Shown: positions 36,801-44,600 of the stretch, in pieces
Position numbering within the stretch: position 1 is the first letter of the stretch
Layout: each line of letters starts with the position of its first letter
NCBI GenBank assembly: GCA_964531385.1
Contig: CAZHGC010000012.1
Coordinates: 10,958 to 74,957, forward strand
From: MGBC114079 sp964531385
Lineage (GTDB): Bacteria > Bacillota > Clostridia > Lachnospirales > CAG-274
Reading direction: 5' to 3'
Length of the DNA stretch: 64,000 nucleotides
Notes under the pieces: generated by a model
The model's database searches: none
Told to the model about the DNA's origin: nothing
Seen by the model: the letters and a program-made list of their open reading frames with translations, nothing else
Translations under genes and position numbers: made by a program

Positions 36801-36809
36801 AGATTTTAA
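30855..36809 (+). CDS. S-layer-anchored PL9 pectate lyase (giant, SLH domains)
   Basis: This 1984-residue surface enzyme has a signal peptide (about 1-23). An acidic low-complexity stretch (24-115) contains repeats of EENADAEVV. A concanavalin-like region (about 125-380) is partly echoed at about 800-1060. Bacterial Ig-like domains span about 380-760. The PL9 parallel beta-helix (about 1192-1525) shows the family marks NSDGFAVKLTVGYGN, HHNSDDGWDLF and GGRNGFKMGG. A Lys/Asp/Thr-rich linker and a beta domain (1620-1800) precede three SLH repeats (about 1808-1982; FDDMNGHWAKTFVEALA, SRQDVMTIVAR, LTRAEAAKILYE). It should cleave polygalacturonate or rhamnogalacturonan by beta-elimination while held on the cell wall. 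The start is the ATG at 30855 after AAGGAGG. Confidence 0.88.
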   Translation: MKRRLLAFALAFTMTFGSFTVNAEEAAVDVDSSAVSDEMTVEEEQQQQEEENADAEVVAEENADADVVAEEENADAEVAVDEETEAVSEADNSENGGSSDNSESSDSSEAVASEASNLASTGGSAVEKTAETDEQVSLDSLVTEWISGKAGAENTVTVNKDGSVTISRGKKANSGKFSNTADQYAYYAPKGGLPLTKDFVFSATMSVDGLLTFGDTNQAQASAGMMIVPELDKTPPSVSLSIAMESNSKGYIGANVRTAFDEDGNYKVQARPPANKDGHTFVRLSESFTDGADRGSFDLKIEKIGYSYIVSCGDQKVKYDYAKENFMGADGTNQTIYPIFFGARDAVVTFSNIKLEVEDREAKGITIINDATDRTALVGNEPELPGLKVGIEYTDGSVKELKEGYAITGYDKDKVGKQVAKITVGDFSVDYEVEILKKTCTSIQIVSQPMKVNYYEGQYLRTDNLVVEADYNDGEHVTLKRDEYEFVINGKVVKENEFITSDLAGDDLDFVIRRVETDEIGSGTAKDSFKGSVSPLKLDHIRVNLNPAKTTYYIGEKQDLNGMIVKAYYVSADGLTTKSDVLQESEYTVSNNLDTSKVGTQKIVVTDKFNTSLSDDFEVKIQVKRFSKAYITSYPRTTYPVLMGVTDYDPQKWFDHYNGKTDGTMGTVADETKQYNQGNLEITYMYSNGEEVIAPETEYKVVLDEFDIRDASKDNKIKIVFPEGSEAYGTEDIVLPVTVKDYGKNYWKPIIFGASTTASKSRSPEQDKMGMIMTDAAGNETHFDTTGCNGKSIGHSYSDSTIEEDGSSIRIWANNGAGKQADSNDGISFYYTRLSTKDDFRLSADILVNSYINGDTDENRDGQEGFGIMARDVVSLTPSPEYLEEAGDSAYVDPKTKDKIQFVYTPDKALKDVNGEPEPYSTAIYNYANMVLLGGHSGSGWPADPEADTYLFNTTKNRINLIYRTFIDGDPYSASSNVSRSSVKKTLSQDFPEPGSRYHLVFERVQGGYKGTCYDYQTKEFRTDYICYDESSDEGDLDVLDPDNIYVGFFATRYADITVSNVDLVKSEPSTDIEAVSDETNKLTVPKLYLKSNIYSTNIDYNLVLRTSNNSGGRVTIQQDGKVVYSNAVVKKAESLFPVTLKPNETSVFTVMYTPSYISEDSNRYQELSSYEPTYYTYEISHKGNFDTEKQFIYVSPEGTAGATGDINDPMSFDVALGLMKRGQSIIMLPGTYVRNAKIEIDETSSGTSQKRKAIIGYNKYQAKEEGYAVDGYDFDGDVVFDLQGKYAGFVNHADYWTFKNFNITNGGKNSKAFHTGGDYGLVENIKIYDCQDSGMCLSRTSSSQETIKDWPRNNLIKNCEVWNCADASFNNSDGFAVKLTVGYGNKCLGCVSHHNSDDGWDLFCKQSGGYMAPVTLERCITYKGGYKLVEDGTDRKWSESRGGRNGFKMGGDSMPIDNVLIDCIAFENGNVGVTSNSNPLMTVRGCVGYMNEGSNFSMGSNSVQASVDYDVKGLVSYKPQKGSAKGGDSIQGYAYDKDYNYLKRSTGTASVNGSGEEVDDSFFVSLESPVVKGHIPQDPATGEYLLNGFLELTDATKAKIQNSEGYEDIEESTEETTEEGSNDGDVIVGYTGGGSSKRSNSSSTASSNNKADKTDKTEVDKTEDKADKAETDASEDNKTENTGNESVDAETGSAVEVSSSDKVTEVKAGDVTVAVPVKTEGKVTVDKSEALDGNAVSVDFDMKLNDPAWIEIPFDGDTSNPDKIVAVSCDENGNTKVIKAGYYDPATGKIVLPATESGVYGAIVSDVSFDDMNGHWAKTFVEALAARGIVNGVTASKFAPDAKIKRGDFTLMLAQVIDITSSNDSGFADVSTSDYYSNAIAAAKEAGIVKGISDTVFGAKDNISRQDVMTIVARTLELAGATLTPADLGQFADASEISDYAKDSVAKLVGAGIISGNNGKINPKDSLTRAEAAKILYEVWKRF
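31000..31095 (+). repeat. In-gene tandem repeat coding an acidic tract
   Basis: About three copies of a 30- to 33-base unit (GAAGAAAACGCTGATGCT and then a variable GAAGTTGTTGCA) encode ENADAEVV-type repeats at the start of the mature lyase. Confidence 0.7.
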
Positions 36810-36844
36810 TTTAAAATTTATCGGATTTCATTGAGATTATGAAG

Positions 36845-36913
36845 AGGGCGTTTGAAAAAACGCCCCAATAAAAAAGGACTGATTTGTTCGGTTATGAACA
36901 ATCAGTCCTTTTC
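36845..36913 (+). terminator. Two tandem terminators after the SLH pectate lyase
   Basis: The first stem is GGGCGTTT/AAACGCCC. The second, AAAAGGACTGATT/AATCAGTCCTTTT, has a longer loop and is symmetrical, so it may work in both directions. Confidence 0.8.
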
Positions 36914-37360
36914 TTTGTTTTGCGGGGATAAATTTGGACTTGGTTTTTTAGTGTTAATTTTTGTGGCTCTTTGTCAATTGGCAAAATTATCTGTGTTATA
37001 AATTTTGACGGTTCTTTATGCTGTGGTTAGTGTAATTTGAAAGAGATTGTGGAAGTTGGAATGATAAAGTTATGAAATGGGTTGAATTTATAATAAGAGA
37101 AAGGCGTAATATATATTTTGTAATAAGATGGGAAAGAGGATTTATATCTTATAGATTATAGCATATGTTTTGAATTAGGAATTTGAATGTTGTGGTTATG
37201 TAATACGAAATGTTTGAATATTTTGTGATATAATTGATTTGAGTCATAGTAATTTTTTTAAATAATGAACCTAATCTTTTGTTTTAAATGTTATAAAAGA
37301 TTGGGTTTGGATATGTTTTTCTAACAATTATTTATTAATGCGTTTGTTTTGCAAAAATGG
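36914..37360. other. Gene-free AT-rich region at the left edge of the accessory island
   Basis: No gene is supported. A hairpin at 37268-37307 pairs AACCTAATCTTTT with AAAAGATTgGGTT and is followed by a T-rich stretch; it could be a terminator. The rest shows no pattern that I can name. Confidence 0.45.
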
Positions 37361-37369
37361 AAAAACATC

Positions 37370-37398
37370 TTTACAATTTTTATGAGATACGATATAAT
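37370..37398 (+). promoter_or_regulatory. Antitoxin RNA promoter, copy 1
   Basis: TTTACA (37370-37375), exactly 17 bases and a perfect TATAAT (37393-37398). The second copy has the same promoter at 37780-37808. Confidence 0.85.
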
Positions 37399-37404
37399 AA
37401 TATT

Positions 37405-37493
37405 AGAAAAGGCAATCGAAAATGATTTGCCGACTAAACGGTAGTCACATTAAATAGTAGCCACGTCTTAGCGGAGAGGGCTACTATTTTTTT
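37405..37493 (+). ncRNA. RatA-like antisense antitoxin RNA, copy 1
   Basis: A transcript of about 89 bases is predicted from the promoter at 37370-37398 to a strong terminator: AAATAGTAGCC (37452-37462) pairs with GGCTACTATTT (37479-37489) and runs into seven T. It is antisense to the last ten bases of the toxin gene and to the whole 3' untranslated region of the toxin mRNA. That is the geometry of RatA/TxpA and SR4/BsrG, where the RNA duplex triggers decay or blocks translation of the toxin mRNA. The start is inferred from the promoter, not measured. Confidence 0.75.
37411..37431 (-). terminator. Likely terminator of toxin mRNA, copy 1
   Basis: On the minus strand GGCAAaTC pairs with GATTGCC and is followed by TTTT. 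A toxin transcript ending here would overlap the antisense RNA completely. Copy 2 has the same element at 37821-37841. Confidence 0.55.
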
Positions 37494-37573
37494 GCGTTTA
37501 TGTAAAGAGCCACAACAGCCAAAAGGAATTGACCGATTGATAGCAACAAACTCAAAAATTCAAAGTTTGACAT
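37484..37573 (-). CDS. Type I toxin peptide, putative holin-like (TxpA/BsrG type), copy 1
   Basis: The 29-residue peptide begins MSNFEFLSLLLSIG, continues through a single hydrophobic membrane helix with VVALYI and ends NAKK. This is the shape of the short putative holin-like toxins (TxpA/BsrG group), which insert into the membrane. A strong ribosome site, GAGGGGGTGATATGT, precedes the ATG at 37573. Its promoter is TTGCAA-17-TAAAAT at 37722-37750 on the minus strand, giving a leader of about 140 bases. In that leader AAAGGAGG could pair with the CCTCC next to the true ribosome site, so translation is probably held back by structure. An antisense RNA overlaps the stop codon. Confidence 0.82.
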   Translation of the reverse strand: MSNFEFLSLLLSIGQFLLAVVALYINAKK

Positions 37574-37721
37574 ACATATCACCCCCTCGGAGGATAGTTG
37601 AGATAAGCTTTACAAAAGCAGTATCGCACTAAAGAGAGGTTCACCTCCTTTATTCAAAAAATAAAGTCGGCAAAGCTAAAAAACAAATAGCCGTTAATCA
37701 TTATCGATTACCCATAGTCAA

Positions 37722-37750
37722 ATTTTATCACAAAGAGTAATTTCTTGCAA
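37722..37750 (-). promoter_or_regulatory. Toxin promoter, copy 1
   Basis: On the minus strand TTGCAA (37750-37745), 17 bases and TAAAAT (37727-37722). The only base that differs between the two copies (37744 versus 38154) lies directly beside the -35 box. Confidence 0.65.
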
Positions 37751-37814
37751 CAACGGCACTTTAAGATTAAAAAAACATCTTTACAATTTTTATGAGATAC
37801 GATATAATAATATT

Positions 37815-37903
37815 AGAAAAGGCAATCGAAAATGATTTGCCGACTAAACGGTAGTCACATTAAATAGTAGCCACGTCTTAGCGGAGAGGGCTACTATTTT
37901 TTT
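37815..37903 (+). ncRNA. RatA-like antisense antitoxin RNA, copy 2
   Basis: This is the same element as at 37405-37493, with promoter at 37780-37808 and the hairpin terminator ending near 37903. It is identical in sequence to copy 1, so each RNA can act on the toxin mRNA from either copy. Confidence 0.75.
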
Positions 37904-37983
37904 GCGTTTATGTAAAGAGCCACAACAGCCAAAAGGAATTGACCGATTGATAGCAACAAACTCAAAAATTCAAAGTTTGACAT
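37894..37983 (-). CDS. Type I toxin peptide, putative holin-like, copy 2
   Basis: The coding sequence, ribosome site and leader are identical to copy 1 (37484-37573). Its promoter lies at 38132-38160 on the minus strand and differs from copy 1 only by the base next to the -35 box. Read-through from this copy could continue into the leader of copy 1. Confidence 0.82.
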   Translation of the reverse strand: MSNFEFLSLLLSIGQFLLAVVALYINAKK

Positions 37984-38274
37984 ACATATCACCCCCTCGG
38001 AGGATAGTTGAGATAAGCTTTACAAAAGCAGTATCGCACTAAAGAGAGGTTCACCTCCTTTATTCAAAAAATAAAGTCGGCAAAGCTAAAAAACAAATAG
38101 CCGTTAATCATTATCGATTACCCATAGTCAAATTTTATCACAAAGAGTAATTTTTTGCAACAACGGCACTTTAAGATTAACAGGACAAACACACGAGTTA
38201 GTAAAGTATGAACAAAATATAGAAAGCACCGCTTTTTTATGCTAAACTAAAATAAAATAAAATAGGTGTTTTTT

Positions 38275-38499
38275 ATGGAAAAATTATTGATTTATATTGA
38301 AATGATAGAAGATGTAAGGCAACAAACAAAAGTACTTCATAAATTATTAGATATAGTGGTAATAGTGTTATTCGCAAAACTTGCAAATGCTGATGACTGG
38401 GAAGAAAAAGAGGTTTTGCATAAGTACGAATACAAAAGAATTTTTAGCGAAAATAATGAATTTATAATAAAAAAATTTTTATGGTTTTTATTTTTTTGA
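38275..38499 (+). pseudogene. ISAs1-family transposase N-terminal fragment
   Basis: The 74-codon frame contains IEDVRQQTKVLHKLLDIVVI and LFAKLANADDWEE, which match the DDE_Tnp_1-associated N-terminal domain of ISAs1-family (H-repeat) transposases, where the pattern is D-x-R-...-H-KL-DI-...-A-W-EI. After about residue 58 the homology stops and the frame ends in a hydrophobic tail; the catalytic DDE domain is missing. An AGGTG site stands before the ATG at 38275, but the product cannot be an active transposase. It marks past insertion and decay beside the toxin-antitoxin repeat. Confidence 0.75.
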
Positions 38500-38696
38500 A
38501 AAATAAATTCTCGTGCGTTTGTTCTGCCTGATATATTGACATTTATTCCAAAATAAATTAAACTAAAAATGCTGACCAAAAATAAACTTTAATTATTTGG
38601 TTCTGCGAAAATACAGGGGTTGCATAAAAATGTGAGGTGATTTTAAAAAAACAGAACTTGTTGTACAGCAATTATTTTAAGGGTGGAGGTAAAAAA
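38500..38696. other. Gap before the GLUG-repeat protein
   Basis: AT-rich, no gene. The end carries the ribosome site GGGTGGAGG used by the next gene. No convincing promoter was found. Confidence 0.4.
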
Positions 38697-41600
38697 ATGA
38701 AAACAAAAAAATTTTTATCAATTTTATTAATGTTGACAATGATTTTTTCATCTGTTCAAACAAACATTATCTTTGCTGATGAGTATACGGACAATTTTGT
38801 TGTCGAGGTTGATCATCGGCAGTTTGAAACCATTGAAGAGGCTTTTTCCTTTGCTGAAAGGCTTTCATTTGGAGAGGAAGATGCCGAAATCAAACTTTTG
38901 CAAGATATTACTCTTGCCAATACGGAAGCGGAAAAAGAAGAGCTCATAGCAAACGGAACGCTTGTTGACGGGCAATGTTATATGCTCCCAAAATGCTCCC
39001 TAACAATCAACTTAAACGGGCATAATCTTATAAACGCAAGCGGAAATACTTTTGGTTTCTATGAAGAAACAAATTTAACTCTTAAAGACAGCGTTGGAAC
39101 AGGAACAATTTCCGAACTCTATTGTTATACCGGAACGTTATCGGTTTACGGCGGAGATAAATTACACATTCAGAATGCCGGAGACGGAAACATTTCTTTC
39201 TACGGTGGTAAATTTGAACATATTTGTGTAACTGATGCGATGATGTCAACATTTGACCCCATTGAGCTTTTGGCAGACGGTTATGCTTATTTTAACACAG
39301 ACGAAACCATTCTGACTCCTAATGAATCAACATACAGTATGAGTGGTGATTTCGTTGTTGCAGAACACCCCTCTTGCTCATTCGGCGAAAACAACAAATG
39401 TGCTTGCGGAAGATACAAAACTTATTCCGTTTCAATCGTTGACAACGGTGAAATTACGTTAACTTCCGAAAAATCAAATCAAAAAGTTAAAGCATCTTCG
39501 GCAATGGAAACAGTTACATATTCTGCAAATTCAGACTATTACTTCCCTCAGGAAAACGATTCTGTTGAGGGGTTGCCAACAACTTCATTTTTGATTAATG
39601 CAAAAATCAACGACATAACTTGTGTTTTAGGAACCAACAACGGATTGGTTCCGGCAGAAGATGTTTTAGAATCGATTTCTAAATTTGGAATAACCGTTAA
39701 AAGCCAAAATCACAACACAATTACAATTAGCGGAACTCCAACAAAAGACGTTACAATTTCTTTGCCAAAACCAACCAAAAAGCTTGACCCTTTGCAGGCT
39801 CCAAGTGCCGATTTATTCACTGTTAAAAACATTAGCGAAAGCGGTGAAACCAACGGAGCAATCAATGGTGTGAAAAGCACTATGGAATATAAAATTGGCG
39901 AAAGTGGCGACATTACAGCAATTGAAAGCGGAACAACAAGCCTTGAAAATCTCGGCGAAGGAACTTATTACTTCCGCTATAAAGGCGAATATTACAGAAA
40001 TTGTAGCGATTGGACCGCAGTCTCTCTTGGAATTTGTGAACATACCGAATTTGATTCATCTTCTAAATGTACACAATGTGGAAAACAGGCACAAGTTTTA
40101 ATTCAAAACGGAGAATCACAAACCTACAGTGCTAATTTTGAAACTGCTTTGAAAAATGCTTCAAATAACCAAACACTTAAACTTTGTGATAATGCTACAA
40201 TCAGTGGTTCAGTTACTGAATATCTGCTTCTTCCAAATAGCACTTTTTCCATCGATTTGAATGGCAAAACAATTACTTCAGCCAAAATTATTGCTATTCA
40301 AAATGGTACAAATTTGTCAATTTCAGACTCAGCAGGCAACGGAAAAGTTGACGGCAAAATTTGTATTGGCGGAGGTTCTAAGCTTAAAATTTCCGGTGGA
40401 ACTTTTAGTTCTATTTATAATAGCTTCAACTCAAATTTCGCTTCGCAAGATATATTGGCTGACGGCATACTTTTTAAAGATGAAAACGAAAAAATTATTA
40501 AAGTAACCGAATTTGCTTCGAATTTTACAAATGTTACAGCTGTTCCTCATACTTGCCGGCTTGACGAAAACGGAGTTTGTTCAGAATGTGGAACAGAAAA
40601 AGATTGTTTGATTACAGCAGAAAATGGAGATACATATTTTGGCTCCAATTTCAAATCTGATTTTGAAAATGCACCTGTAGGCTCAACAGTTAAACTTTTA
40701 AAAAATATTACGCTTAAATCCGATGACCATGATTCCAGTAGCTCTTACTACTATTTGCCGAATAAAAAAGTTACTCTCGATTTGAACGGAAAAACGCTTT
40801 CTTTATATTTTTCAGACGTCAGCTTAAATATCAATTCGGATTTAACAATTACAGACAGCGTTGGAACTGGCTGTATCAGTCCCCAAAATTCTGATTCATA
40901 CATTAATTGCAATTTGAGCAACGGAAAGTTAACTGTTTACGGTGGAAAGTTGTATATAGCTAATGTTAATAACAACAACGTTACGTTTTATGGCGGTACA
41001 ATTTCAATTTTAGCAAGGACTGAGTCCAACAAATTTAATCCTCTTAATTTGTTGGCAGACGGAAAAGCTTATTTTGACAGCGACGGAAAACTTTTGAAAG
41101 TTTCAAATTCAGAAATTATGGAACTTTCAGATGTAAATGTTAAAAACCACACCTGTTCTCCAAATGAAAGTGGCGAATGTGATTGCGGAAGAAAAATAAC
41201 CGCTTCAATTACAAAACCAAACGGAGAGCTTGTTTACAACTTTGAAACTTTAACAAACGGCAGTTTTGAAAATATTTTAAAAAATGCTGAAGATGGCTCA
41301 ACAATTAAACTTTATTCGGGATTTAACCCCGATGGTTCAAGTTATATAAACCTACCGTCTAAAAAATTAACTATTGATTTTAATGGGAACACAACTAACT
41401 ATGCTAATACGCTCTACATTTTCGGCGGTGCGGATTATATAATTAAAGATTCTGTCGGAACGGCAAATATTTCCCCGTTAAATATTACCGGTGGAAAGTG
41501 TGCCGTTTATGGCGGAAACGTATATATTGAGAAAATTGCCAAAGAAGAAAACGTCACGTTCTATGGCGGTACAATTACATTCACGTTATCAGATTCTGAA

Positions 41601-44600
41601 GAGTTCAACCCGCTTAGTTTGTTGGCAGACGGAAAAGCTTATTTTGACAGCGACAGAAACCTTTTGAAACTTCCAAGCTCGGTTAATCAGGACTCGGAAA
41701 TTGACCTTTCAAATTTAACCGTTGCAGATCATACCTGTGGTTTTGATGAAAACGGCGAATGCAATTGCGGAAGATATTTAACTTACACAGTTAAAGTTAT
41801 TGGCGGAACAGGAATGAGCCTTTCATCAGCTTCGTCAACCCAAACTGTTAAAAGAGGCGATTCAACAGAAAAAATTAACTACACTCCTAACAACGACTAT
41901 TATTTCTCTCTTTCATCGGATAATATCGAGAGCTATCCTCAAAATGCGTTGTTGTCAGGCATTACTGTTGACGGCAAATCGGAAAAATACTCTATAATAT
42001 CCAATAAAAGTAACAATATCGATTATGATAAAATTGAGTTTAGCGGAATTAAAATTGAGTGTTCCCACAATGATATTAAGATTTATGGAACTCCAACGGA
42101 AGACATTACAATTACTTTGCCAAACGCAACGGAAAGACAAAAAATTTCCGCTCCAGACAAAGATTTTATAGTTGTCGAAAATGCAAGTAGAAGAGACAGC
42201 TCTGACGGAGATATAATTATATTTGATGTTGAAAATAAAATTGTGCAATATTCAAAAAAACAAAATCCGGAAAGCAATGATATTAAAACAAGGCATTGTT
42301 TGAGATATGAAGAAACCATTTCCGGACTTTCTCCGGGAACATATTACATTCGTTTTGCAACAGAAGAATATTATCAAAAAAACAGCGATTGGATTACGTT
42401 TGAAATTCCTGTTTGTGAACATCAAAAATTTGATAATGAAACAAACTGTTGTACTTCTTGCGGAGAAAAAGCAACCGTTTTTGTAAATTCAAAAGACGGA
42501 ACTAAAAAACCTTACGTTGAATTGCAAGATGCACTTAAAAACATTGAAGACGAAGATATTATTCAGGTTTATTCAAACAACACAATTTTTACAGAGCAAA
42601 CAGAATCATATACTTTCCCGAAAGGAACATATTCAATTTATATTGAAAGTCCTTCTGTAACGCTTAATGTAATTGATTCTCAAGGCACAGAGCAAAGCTT
42701 TATTGTTGATGAGGGTTCAAATATTACAATCAAATCGGAAGATTCTTCTGATTCGGGCTCACTTTCTTGTGTTGATGTTAAAAACGGAAGCTTAACCCTT
42801 TTTAACGTATGTGCCAAAGAACTTACTGTTGAAAACGGAGAATTTAACCTTTTGGGCGGAACTATCGATAAATTCAAAATTAAGGGCAAAAATATCAAAC
42901 TTTTTGACGGAACTATCAAAAAGTTTATGTGGGAAAACGATTTAGACTTTAATTTTGTAGATTTTCTTGCAAGCGAGAAAGCATATAAAAACACGTCCGA
43001 CGAATTTATTAAATTAACTGATTTAAACGCCGAAACAATGCTTGAAACCACAGTTACAGTTTGCGAATGCCCTCACGGCTTTAATGATTCTCCCAACAAT
43101 TGTATATATTGCAATGTTGAAAAGAGCAAAGCTAAAAGCAAAATAAATTGGTTTGGAGACGGAACAGCCGATACATTTACAATTACAACAGCCAATCAGC
43201 TCAAATATTTTGCAAGTCTTGTTAACGGAGAAGTTAGCGGAAAAGATGCAATCAGCTTTGAGGGAAAAACAATTGTTCTTGGAAACGACATTGACCTTGA
43301 GGGAAACAACCTTAATGAATGGAAACCAATTGGAAATGAAACCAATATGTTTAAGGGAACTTTTAACGGAAACGGCAAAAAAATAAGCGGACTTTATATT
43401 AATTCAACCAAATCTGAATTAGGCTTGTTTGGTTTTGTTGCTGCAGAAGGAAAAATTCAAAATCTTGAAGTTTCGGGAACTGTTAAGGGAAATGACCTTA
43501 TTGGCGGTCTTGTTGGATATAATATGGGAAAAATATCAAACTGTTATAACGCAGGAACCGTTACCGGAAATGACTATGTTGGCGGTCTTGTTGGAGCTAA
43601 TATAGGAGAAATATCAAACTGTTATAACACAGGAACTGTTACCGGAAATGACTATGTTGGCGGTCTCATTGGATATAATAATGAGAAAAAAATTTCAGAC
43701 TGTTATAACTCCGGAATGATTGAAGGAAATAACTATGTTGGCGGTCTCATTGGAATTAATACAGGAGAAATTTCAAACTGTTATAACATGGGAACCGTTA
43801 CCGGACACTTTAACGAAATCAACGCTGCCGCCGGTATTGGTGGTCTTATTGGAGCTAATTTAGGAGAAATTTCAAACTGTTACAACGCAGGAAATGTTAA
43901 CGGAAAGACCTATGTTGGCGGTCTTGTTGGAACTTTTCAGAGTGGCTCGGCTTCAAATTGTTATAACACAGGAAACGTTACAGGAACTATGTGTGTTGGT
44001 GGTCTTATTGCATATAATTACATAAAAGTTTCAAATTGTTACAACACAGGAAACGTTACAGGAACTAACTTTGTTGGCGGTCTTCTTGGACATCTTACTG
44101 AAAGTGGCTCGGCTTCAAATTGTTACAGCACAGGAACTGTTAGCAGAAACAGCAGCGAGGGTGACGTTGGCGGATTTATCGGAGCTACAATTTTTGATTC
44201 AACAATAATAACTAATTGTTACTATCTTAAAGGTTGTCAAGGCGAAGGAACCGAGTTTAACATTTTTTCCGGAACTGAAAAGAGCAAAGAAGCTTTTTCA
44301 AGCGGAGAAGTTGCAAAAGCACTTGAAAACGGTCAAGATGAAAGCGAAAGTCTTCAAGTTTGGGGACAAAATCTTTCAACAGACGAACAACCTGTTCTTA
44401 CAAGCGACGGAGCTATTGCCGTTTATCAAATTGATTTTGTTTCAAAAGACAACAAAACAACAACAAAATATACAAATTCAGGCGTTTTTGAAACAATTCC
44501 AACTGTTAGCGAGCATTATTGTTGGCTTATTGACAAGAAGCCCGAAAGTAAATTTGACAAAAACACAACAGTAAGCAGAGATATTACTGTTTATGAATGT

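Larger units (their letters stand above)
37361..38180. repeat. 410-bp tandem duplication carrying a type I toxin-antitoxin module
   Basis: Bases 37361-37770 are repeated directly at 37771-38180. Reading base by base I find one difference: C at 37744 and T at 38154, just inside the -35 box of the toxin promoter. Each unit carries a 29-residue toxin gene on the minus strand and a convergent antisense RNA on the plus strand. Confidence 0.93.

Noticed and set aside
36914..37360. A gene in the gap left of the toxin-antitoxin repeat
   Set aside because: All frames are short and lack a ribosome site.
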